The notes under the pieces were generated by a model that was not told where the DNA came from, did no database searches, and was given only the letters and a program-made list of their open reading frames with translations. This document shows positions 7,440-13,210 of a stretch of DNA of 13,654 bases, piece by piece (position 1 is the first letter of the stretch; the number at the start of each line of letters is the position of its first letter). A program made the translations under genes and the position numbers. This DNA comes from an uncultured Collinsella sp. (GTDB taxonomy: Bacteria > Actinomycetota > Coriobacteriia > Coriobacteriales > Coriobacteriaceae), in contig UQPY01000051.1 of assembly GCA_900542965.1 (NCBI GenBank), forward strand, positions 1 to 13,654. The letters run 5' to 3'.

Positions 7440-8831
7440 CTACGCCGTCAACGGCGCCGGCTCATGCGGCTCGCCGTTCAGCTCGACGATGACCTGCGTT
7501 CCCACGCCCTCCTGGGACTTCACGCGCATGCCGGAATCTTCTCCGTAAAAGAAATGGATGCGCTGAAGCACGTTGAAGAGCGCCAGGCCGCAACCTCGCT
7601 TGACGGAGCCGTCGGCGGTAATGCTCTCGGGCTCCTCTCGGCGATGTTGCTCAAACAGATGCGCGCAGACCTCTTCGCTCATACCGATGCCATCGTCCTC
7701 GACGATGATCTCCAAACCGTCATCGGTCTCGAAAGCCCTAACATGAATAGAAAGCGGCTCGGTCTCGCGCTGCGCGTGCTTGATGCAGTTTTCGAGCAAC
7801 GGCTGCAAGATAAACGGCGGCACCATGCAATCGCGCACCTCAAAGTCGATATCGACCGAGACGCGCAGACGGCCGTCGCCATACCGGGCCTGCATAAGAT
7901 TGATATAACGAGTACCCTGTTCCACCTCGTGCTCGAGCGTGGTGAGCGTATCGGAATCAGAAAGCGTCTGACGATAGTAGTTGGAGAAGTCGATCAGCAG
8001 CGATCGCGCCTTGTCGGGCTCGGTTCGAACGAGCGACACGATCGTGCTAATGGTATTGAATAGAAAATGAGGATCGACTTGCGATTGCAAGGCGCGCAGC
8101 TCCACGCGGGCCGTAAGCTCGTCCTGGCGCTCGAGCTCAAAGCTCGCAAGCTGCGTGGAAATGAGGTCGGCAAAGCCCGAGGCAAGCACCGTCTGGCGCA
8201 TATCGATGCTGCTCAGACGGGGATAATACAGCTCGAGCGTGCCCACGCAATGCCCGCGCACGGTAAGCGGTGCGACAATACCGGCGCGCAGGCGCGGAAA
8301 GTAGCCACCTGTCTCGGTCGAGGCATCGCGCGAGAACACGCTTTGCTCACCGCTGTTGATCACGTTGAGCGTAGTCCGCAGCACCACCGGGGTGCCCGCG
8401 GGGCATTTTGCCGAGTCCTCGCCCCAGCTTGCCAACACCTGCTTGCCGTCGGTAAAGCAGATGGCAGAGGCGATAGTTTCGGACAGGATGATCTTAGAGG
8501 CGCCCAGGGCAGCTTCGGGCGTAAGGCCGCGCGACGTGTAGGCGAATATTTTTGAAGCGATGGCGAGCGTGCGGTCGGTTGCGCTCGATGTGAGGTCGTC
8601 GGGAACGACAAAGACGTACGAGAAGAAGAAGCACAGCATGACCAAGCCGGCAATGACGACAACGGCCGGAACGGGATTGGGATTATCGGTTAGATCCCAG
8701 ATGAGCAGCAGGATAAGCAGCGGAACGACAATACCGAGCAAAATGGCTTGAACCACATGCTGAACGGTACGAAAGACCTTGGTAGAGTTGTAGCTCTTGC
8801 CCAGAATCAGCCTATTGAGATCCACCGTCAT
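7440..8831 (-). CDS. LytS/YehU-type sensor histidine kinase, second paralogue
   Basis: A 463-residue kinase built like the one at 1570-2913: two membrane segments (about 26-46 and 54-76), a GAF-like region (about 100-225), phospho-acceptor H255 in QVDPHFLFN, N348 in ENCIKH, DDGIGM at 379-384 and a CGLALFN loop. D253 replaces the Asn of the usual NPHF motif. The segments ASGFADLISTQLA and DELTARVELRALQ are nearly the same in both kinases, so they are true paralogues. The start is uncertain. ATG 8831 has AAGGAG touching it with no spacer, while a GTG six bases on (8825) would have ideal spacing. ATGs at 8855 and 8894 lack a ribosome binding site, and the latter lies upstream of a terminator hairpin. 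It is followed by its regulator after 38 bases. Confidence 0.9.
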   Translation of the reverse strand: MTVDLNRLILGKSYNSTKVFRTVQHVVQAILLGIVVPLLILLLIWDLTDNPNPVPAVVVIAGLVMLCFFFSYVFVVPDDLTSSATDRTLAIASKIFAYTSRGLTPEAALGASKIILSETIASAICFTDGKQVLASWGEDSAKCPAGTPVVLRTTLNVINSGEQSVFSRDASTETGGYFPRLRAGIVAPLTVRGHCVGTLELYYPRLSSIDMRQTVLASGFADLISTQLASFELERQDELTARVELRALQSQVDPHFLFNTISTIVSLVRTEPDKARSLLIDFSNYYRQTLSDSDTLTTLEHEVEQGTRYINLMQARYGDGRLRVSVDIDFEVRDCMVPPFILQPLLENCIKHAQRETEPLSIHVRAFETDDGLEIIVEDDGIGMSEEVCAHLFEQHRREEPESITADGSVKRGCGLALFNVLQRIHFFYGEDSGMRVKSQEGVGTQVIVELNGEPHEPAPLTA

Positions 8832-8856
8832 CTCCTTCTTACCGACGCACCCCATA

Positions 8857-8885
8857 GCAATAAAGAGGGCCGCAAGCGACCCTCT
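8857..8885 (-). terminator. Intrinsic terminator after the amidohydrolase, just upstream of the second kinase
   Basis: AGAGGG (8880-8885 read on minus) pairs with CCCTCT (8864-8869), extended by an inner CGC/GCG pair, followed by TTTATT. It lies about 59 bases past the amidohydrolase stop and 26 bases before the kinase ATG, the same arrangement as at 4119-4154. Confidence 0.7.
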
Positions 8886-8887
8886 CC

Positions 8888-8902
8888 ATTGCATTATGCA
8901 AT
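8888..8902. repeat. Perfect 15-bp palindrome ATTGCAT-T-ATGCAAT
   Basis: A 7+1+7 perfect palindrome in the gap between the amidohydrolase stop and the terminator hairpin. On the minus strand it contains CATAAT, a possible -10, so it could be an operator lying on a kinase promoter. It shares the ATTGC/GCAAT half-site with 4192-4212. Confidence 0.45.
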
Positions 8903-8943
8903 CAAATACTGTGTTTTACATCAAGCCATCGATGAACGGTAGC

Positions 8944-10221
8944 TTAGGCGCTGTACTTGTTTGCCTCGCCGAAGGTGCCGCCCTCGACAATCCAGCCGTC
9001 CTTCATGATGACGTCCATGTTGTCGGTGTTGAGCACGTGGATGTCGGCGGCGACGTCACCGTTGACGACCAGCAGGTCGGCGCACTTGCCGGCCTCGATG
9101 GAACCGGTCTCGTCCTCGATGTGGCACATCTTGGCACCGTTGAGGGTGGCGCAGGTGATGGTCTCGACCGGAGTGAAGCCGATCTTGTCGACGAACTCGT
9201 ACATCTCCTCGATGGAGCAAGTGCCGTACGGGGTGACGAAGGAGAAGGAGTCGGAGCCGATCGTCATGACGACGCCGCGCTTCTTGGCCTCGCGCAGGCA
9301 GTCGTAGTTGCGCTGCAGCTCCTTCTCGACCAGGGTGCCCTCGTACTTGTCGTGCAGCTCGGGAACGTAGACGGGCGGATAGGTGGCGTACCAGGTGGGC
9401 AGGAAGGCGATCGTCGGGGTGAAGAAGGTGCCCTGCTCGGCCATGAGGTCCATGGTGCGCTCATCGATATCGAAGCCGTGAATCAGCTGCTCGCAGCCAA
9501 AGCGAACGGAATCGTAGGCAGCGGCGTGGTTGTTGTAGCAGTGGCTCCACACGGGGATGCCGACCATCTTGGCCTCTTCGACCACGGCCTGAATCTCCTC
9601 GGAGCAGTAGTGCTGATCGCGGCCGGAGTCCCAGCGCCAGATGCCGCCACCGGTAGCCCAGATCTTGATGGCATCGGGGTTCTCGCGCAGGCGACGGCGG
9701 ACGGCCTTGCGCAGATCCCAAGGACCGTCGACCTGATCGCCCCAGGGGTGCGATTCCTTGTTGAGCTCCTGGCTGCAGTGGTGGGAGTCGCCGTGGCCGG
9801 CAACGCGGCAGAAGCCAAGGCCGGTGGCCAGAACGCGCGGGCCCTTGAAGACGCCCTTGTCGATGCAGTCACGGATCTGGATACCAAAGCGGCCGATCTC
9901 GCAGACGGTGGTGAGGCCGTGGGTGAGGCAGTCGTAGGCCTGCTTGACGGCGACGGCCTGCTTCTCGAGGAGCGGCTGCATGACCCAGTCGGTGTCATCG
10001 TCGGTCAAGTTGCCCGAGAAGTGCAGGTGGGTGTCGATCAGGCCGGGAAGGACGGTCTTGCCGGCGGCGTCGATGACCTCAACGCCCTCGGGAAGGTCCT
10101 GCATGGCGCCGGCGTACTCGATCTTGCCGTTGTCATCGACGAGAACGAGGGAGTTCTCGACCGGCTCGGCACCGGTACCGTCGATGAGCTTGCCGCCAAC
10201 GATTGCATACTTAGTGGACAT
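8944..10221 (-). CDS. Metal-dependent amidohydrolase (imidazolonepropionase/prolidase-like, COG1228 group)
   Basis: A 425-residue amidohydrolase-superfamily enzyme. It has a small beta domain at the N- and C-termini around the barrel, H65-x-H67 in DTHLHF, K186 in AIKIWATGG (the expected carboxylated metal-bridging lysine), H227 in SHCYNN, H248 in LIHGFD and D324 in GSDSFSF: a complete binuclear metal set. The closest recognisable group includes Xaa-Pro dipeptidases, imidazolonepropionase relatives and ochratoxin-type amidases, all hydrolysing amide bonds; the substrate cannot be fixed. No signal peptide, so cytoplasmic. The start has AAGGAGG four bases upstream. It follows the permease by 131 bases in the same direction, which suggests it acts on the imported compound. 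Its codons avoid TTA, TCA and CTA, leaving the opposite strand open throughout, consistent with high expression. Confidence 0.9.
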   Translation of the reverse strand: MSTKYAIVGGKLIDGTGAEPVENSLVLVDDNGKIEYAGAMQDLPEGVEVIDAAGKTVLPGLIDTHLHFSGNLTDDDTDWVMQPLLEKQAVAVKQAYDCLTHGLTTVCEIGRFGIQIRDCIDKGVFKGPRVLATGLGFCRVAGHGDSHHCSQELNKESHPWGDQVDGPWDLRKAVRRRLRENPDAIKIWATGGGIWRWDSGRDQHYCSEEIQAVVEEAKMVGIPVWSHCYNNHAAAYDSVRFGCEQLIHGFDIDERTMDLMAEQGTFFTPTIAFLPTWYATYPPVYVPELHDKYEGTLVEKELQRNYDCLREAKKRGVVMTIGSDSFSFVTPYGTCSIEEMYEFVDKIGFTPVETITCATLNGAKMCHIEDETGSIEAGKCADLLVVNGDVAADIHVLNTDNMDVIMKDGWIVEGGTFGEANKYSA

Positions 10222-10294
10222 GGTTCCTCCTTATGGATCCATATAGTGGGCGAGGCCGTGTTGGGTTAAGGCCTCACAAAGCTACCCAAGTGGT

Positions 10295-10346
10295 GCCGGG
10301 TTCGGTGCGCGGGAGAGAGGATTCCGCGCACCCGATCCGCCCCGGC
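10295..10346. other. Intercistronic long hairpin between permease and amidohydrolase
   Basis: A perfect 9-bp stem GGTGCGCGG (10304-10312) with CCGCGCACC (10324-10332) is enclosed by an outer GCCGGG (10295-10300) / CCCGGC (10341-10346) pair. Neither strand has a T-run directly after it, so it is not a standard terminator. In an operon mRNA it could stabilise the permease end or set the ratio between the two genes. Confidence 0.5.
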
Positions 10347-10352
10347 TAGGCG

Positions 10353-11804
10353 TTACTTTTTGCGGGAATTGGTGAAAGCCATGAGGGCCAGGCCAATAGC
10401 CAACCAACCGATCACGATGCTCCACTCCACCATGTTGAGGGAGGCGGGAGAGAACGGAATCACGAGCAGGCCGATGATGATTGCGCAGGCAGCGATAGCG
10501 AGGCCGATGCCAAACTTGCCGCCGGGCACCTCGTAGGGACGAGGCAGGTCGGGCTCGGTGAAGCGCATGCGCAGGCAGGCGAGGGCGACCATACCGCAGG
10601 AGAAGATGAAGGCGAGAGCCGACACGTTGGTCAGAGGGATGAGCATGTTCTTGCCCAGGAACGGACCGATGACGGTGATGACGCCCAGAACGACGCAGGC
10701 GAGCTTGGGAGCGCCGGACTTGGGGTCGACCTCGGCGAACTTCTCGGGCAGCTGGCCCTTGCGGCCCATGGCAAGCATGATGCGGCTCGTGGCGCCGTAG
10801 AAGGAGTTCATCGGGCCCATGGGCCCAAGCGTGGCGATGACGAGCATGGCCAGGTACAGGAGCATGTTGATGCCCTTGAGGCAGGCAAGCGCGGGAACCG
10901 GGCTCTTAACAAACTCATGCCAGTCGAGGATGGTGCCGAACGAGTAGATGCAGACCATGTAGAAGCCGCCGGCGGCCAGCAGGGCCAGGGAGATGATCTT
11001 GCCGAACTTGTTCCAGTTGAGGCCCTCGGCTGCTTCCTCAGCCTGCTGAGGAATGGTGTCGAAACCGGCATAGAAGAACGGAGTCAGAACCAGGACCGAC
11101 ACGATGCCGGCGAACAGGCTGGCGCCCTCGGTAGCGGCCTTGCCGCCGCCAGCGCCGGTGACCTGGGAGAACACGGGCATGGCGTTGTCCGGCGAGCCGG
11201 TGAACAGCGAGACGCCCATGGCGAGCAGCATGCCGCAGAGCAGGGCCTTGGTCAGGAAGGCCTGGAGCTTGGCGGCCGAGCTGGCACCGCGGAAGTTGAG
11301 GAAGATGACGTAGGCTGCAAAGCCGAGCGCGATCAGCGTCGGGAACAGGTAAACGTCGGCGCCCAGGATGGTGTAGAGCTTGACGGCGCGCAGCCACTCA
11401 AGACCAGGCAGGCTGCCGAACATCTCGGACACGAGGGTCGAAATGGCGATGGCCTCCCACGGGCACAGGATACCGTTGCCCAGAGCCAAAAGCCATCCGG
11501 TGATGTAGCTCAGCGTACGGCCAAAGCTACGATCGACATACTCGACGATGCCGCCCGAGATGGGGATAGCAGCCGTGAGCTCACCGAAAACAGCTCCGAC
11601 GGGCACGAGGAAGATTGCACCCAAGAGGAATGCGATCATAGCGGGAACGGGACCGCCGCCCACGACCATCCAGTCGCCGACCTGCAGAACCCAACCGGTG
11701 CCGATGATGGCACCGAAACCGATGGTGAAGAAGTTCCAGAGCGAAAGCGTTTTCTTCATACCGCCGTTATCCTCGACTGCAACTTCTGCGTTCTTGTCCG
11801 CCAT
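10353..11804 (-). CDS. APC-superfamily amino-acid permease
   Basis: A 483-residue membrane protein with about 12 predicted helices. Helix 1 carries GAIIGTGW (31-38), the unwound substrate-binding motif of APC transporters, and GELTAAIP (74-81) fits the conserved end of helix 2. The N-terminal 20 residues are polar and cytoplasmic and the C-terminus ends in basic NSRKK. The likely role is proton-coupled uptake or exchange of an amino acid, amine or small peptide-like compound across the cytoplasmic membrane. An in-frame start at 11843 exists, but ATG 11804 has AAAGGAGG six bases before it, so I chose it. It is the first gene of a unit with the amidohydrolase, with a long structured upstream region (11805-12164) that suggests regulation at the promoter or leader. 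The substrate is not assigned. Confidence 0.9.
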   Translation of the reverse strand: MADKNAEVAVEDNGGMKKTLSLWNFFTIGFGAIIGTGWVLQVGDWMVVGGGPVPAMIAFLLGAIFLVPVGAVFGELTAAIPISGGIVEYVDRSFGRTLSYITGWLLALGNGILCPWEAIAISTLVSEMFGSLPGLEWLRAVKLYTILGADVYLFPTLIALGFAAYVIFLNFRGASSAAKLQAFLTKALLCGMLLAMGVSLFTGSPDNAMPVFSQVTGAGGGKAATEGASLFAGIVSVLVLTPFFYAGFDTIPQQAEEAAEGLNWNKFGKIISLALLAAGGFYMVCIYSFGTILDWHEFVKSPVPALACLKGINMLLYLAMLVIATLGPMGPMNSFYGATSRIMLAMGRKGQLPEKFAEVDPKSGAPKLACVVLGVITVIGPFLGKNMLIPLTNVSALAFIFSCGMVALACLRMRFTEPDLPRPYEVPGGKFGIGLAIAACAIIIGLLVIPFSPASLNMVEWSIVIGWLAIGLALMAFTNSRKK

Positions 11805-11829
11805 TGTTCCCCTCCTTTCCTTTTTGACG

Positions 11830-11849
11830 CCCCTTGACGTCACCCCTTG
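11830..11849. repeat. Direct repeat CCCCTTG with TGACGTCA palindrome next to the permease start
   Basis: CCCCTTG occurs at 11830-11836 and 11843-11849, a 13-base period, with the palindrome TGACGTCA at 11835-11842 between them. On the minus strand this reads as two CAAGGGG runs shortly before the real ribosome binding site. It may be an operator or may compete for ribosomes. Confidence 0.4.
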
Positions 11850-11869
11850 CGCGGTCTGTTTTGCCGCGC
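11849..11869. other. Hairpin GCGCGG/CCGCGC in the permease leader
   Basis: A perfect 6-bp GC stem with a nine-base loop. On plus it is followed by TCTTTTATTT and so resembles a terminator, but no plus-strand gene precedes it. On minus it lies 45 bases before the permease start. Confidence 0.4.
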
Positions 11870-11970
11870 TCTTTTATTTCGTGGCTTTAAGATACGGCCT
11901 TGGCGCAGCATGGCCGCCCATGGCTCGACCGAAGGCCGAACTCGCATATGAGCGGCGCCGTTTTTGGGAC

Positions 11971-11991
11971 GAACGGCACGGTTTGCCGTTC
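11971..11991. other. Hairpin GAACGGCA-cggtt-TGCCGTTC
   Basis: A perfect 8-bp stem with a five-base loop. Each arm contains a GCCGTTC core close to the published LytTR box pattern, so it may be a facing pair of protein sites and not only an RNA hairpin. Confidence 0.4.
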
Positions 11992-12000
11992 ATTGTTGCC

Positions 12001-12015
12001 GCCCGTCCGACGGGC
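12001..12015. other. Palindrome GCCCGTC-c-GACGGGC
   Basis: A perfect 7+1+7 palindrome. GTCCG at 12005-12009 could instead pair with CGGAC at 12026-12030, giving two mutually exclusive folds in RNA from either strand. Confidence 0.4.
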
Positions 12016-12065
12016 GTACGTTCATCGGACGCATATAGAGATGTTTTTGAGGCCGTGTGTTTTGC

Positions 12066-12169
12066 GCCTTTCGTACCGTTTACCGAGCTTTTGACGCGCA
12101 GACCCATTTGTTGCACATCTTTTTTGTAGGATAGACAGGTTATACATGAGACAAGGCGGTACGAATGGC
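12066..12169 (+). promoter_or_regulatory. 13-bp inverted repeat whose right arm covers the peptidase start
   Basis: The left arm 12066-12078 and right arm 12157-12169 match at 12 of 13 positions, 78 bases apart. The right arm overlaps the ribosome binding site (AAGGCGG, 12153-12159) and the ATG at 12165. If the transcript starts upstream of 12066, pairing would block translation initiation; otherwise it may be a pair of operators. Confidence 0.45.
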
Positions 12170-13199
12170 ATACGGATACAACGACGGTGATCAACGGCGA
12201 CAAAGCGTTCGCCTTGCTGGCCGTACCACGCCGACGCCTAGAAGTGCCACGAGCAGCAATCCACAACGCACTCAAGAACAACCCAGGCCTTCGTCTCGGC
12301 AGCAGGCAAGCAGAACGCGGCAGAGTGGCCGTCCGAGCACGGGCACAAGCGCGCAGCAAGATAGCCGCTTGGGCGCGCGCACTCGACAGCGTCAGGCCGA
12401 GGTTCCGCAACTACGCCGCAACGGCGCACGTCAGCCCGGCATCCATATCAACCGCTTCTTTTCGCATCCCCAAGGCGGACGCGACCGCAAGCCTTACCGC
12501 TCGACATCGCACGTGAATGCCCCCGCCCTGCCGGCTCGTCGACTTCGCCTCGCACTGTGCTCTATCCTTACCTGTCTGGTCTTTGTGCTTATGAGCTCCT
12601 GTATGTCCCACGGCTCGGCCGGTCTCGAGCCCACCGCCGAGGACAAGCTGCTCAAGGCCCCCGTCGCGCCCGGTTATTCTTTCGCCTTTTCGACCCCGCG
12701 CTCGCAATGGCAAGCCGGCACGATGCCCCATATCTATCAGATCGATCCTGCATGGTCTGAGCTGCCTTACGCCGGCGGCACCATCCGCCAAAATGCCTGC
12801 GGGCCTACGTGCCTCACCATGGTCTACATCTTTAAGACGGGACGCACCGATATGACCCCCGTCGATATGTGCGCGCTTTCCGAGGCGGGCAATTACGCCC
12901 CCACCGGTGCAACCGAATGGTCGTTTATGACGAGCGGCGCGTGGCAGTTGGGACTTAACGGAACGGAGCTCCATAACGATCGCGACTCGATGACTCAGGC
13001 GCTGCGTTCGGGAGCGCCCGTCATCGCCGCCGTTCGGCCGGGCACCTTTACCAACGTGGGCCACTACATTGTACTTTACGGTATTGACGACGCCGACCAG
13101 ATTGAAGTCTTCGATCCCAACTCGGCCAGCCGCAGCGCCCGACGCTGGGGCGTCGTAGAGGTCCTCAACGAAGTCGAAGCCATGTGGGCCTACTACTAG
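12165..13199 (+). CDS. Membrane-anchored C39-like cysteine peptidase with Arg-rich N-terminal tail
   Basis: A 344-residue protein in three parts. Residues 1-125 are low-complexity (Arg, Gln, Ser, Thr, Pro), with 22 Arg and one Lys in the first 120, so probably disordered. Residues 126-148 form one hydrophobic helix after a basic ARRLRL segment, giving a type II topology with the C-terminus outside. Residues about 185-344 resemble the C39-like peptidase family (PF13529 type): Q192 in YQIDPAW, catalytic C212 in QNACGPTC, H300 in GHYIVLYG and D317 in FDPNS. It could cut a surface or secreted protein or peptide. MSSC before C146 is a weak lipobox, so a lipoprotein form starting internally is an alternative, but no internal start with a binding site was seen. 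ATG 12165 follows AAGGCGG at five bases. No ABC transporter or bacteriocin gene is next to it. Confidence 0.8.
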   Translation: MAYGYNDGDQRRQSVRLAGRTTPTPRSATSSNPQRTQEQPRPSSRQQASRTRQSGRPSTGTSAQQDSRLGARTRQRQAEVPQLRRNGARQPGIHINRFFSHPQGGRDRKPYRSTSHVNAPALPARRLRLALCSILTCLVFVLMSSCMSHGSAGLEPTAEDKLLKAPVAPGYSFAFSTPRSQWQAGTMPHIYQIDPAWSELPYAGGTIRQNACGPTCLTMVYIFKTGRTDMTPVDMCALSEAGNYAPTGATEWSFMTSGAWQLGLNGTELHNDRDSMTQALRSGAPVIAAVRPGTFTNVGHYIVLYGIDDADQIEVFDPNSASRSARRWGVVEVLNEVEAMWAYY

Positions 13200-13210
13200 T
13201 CATTGGGCAC

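Larger units (their letters stand above)
11805..12164. promoter_or_regulatory. Divergent 360-bp regulatory region between permease and peptidase genes
   Basis: This gap separates the minus-strand permease from the plus-strand peptidase and should hold both promoters. I could not find a clean -35/-10 pair for either. It is rich in dyads, listed separately: 11830-11849, 11849-11869, 11971-11991, 12001-12015 and the long-distance pair 12066-12169. Open frames crossing it (for example 11874-12410 minus) look random in composition and lack ribosome binding sites. Confidence 0.6.

Noticed and set aside
8797..10269. 490-residue open frame on plus, antisense to the amidohydrolase
   Set aside because: The minus frame encodes a complete amidohydrolase with all metal ligands. 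The plus frame is low-complexity (Val, Asp, Gly, Leu) and stays open only because the real gene avoids TTA, TCA and CTA codons.
11849..11869. Plus-strand intrinsic terminator
   Set aside because: The hairpin plus TCTTTTATTT looks right, but no plus-strand gene precedes it; kept only as a leader hairpin.
12091..12096. TTGACG as -35 of the peptidase promoter
   Set aside because: No acceptable -10 at 16-18 bases downstream (CACATC there); TATACA at 12141-12146 would leave too short a leader.
11874..12410. 178-residue open frame on minus across the divergent intergenic region
   Set aside because: Overlaps the start of the plus-strand peptidase, has Arg/Ser-rich random composition and no ribosome binding site.
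12187..12516. 109-residue open frame on plus inside the peptidase N-terminal region
   Set aside because: Considered because the peptidase tail is low-complexity, but there is no ribosome binding site, and the frame at 12165 has one and runs unbroken into the catalytic domain.
12165..13199. Bacteriocin-processing ABC exporter (C39 family)
   Set aside because: The C39-like domain is not fused to, or next to, any ABC transporter, and no GG-leader peptide was seen nearby.
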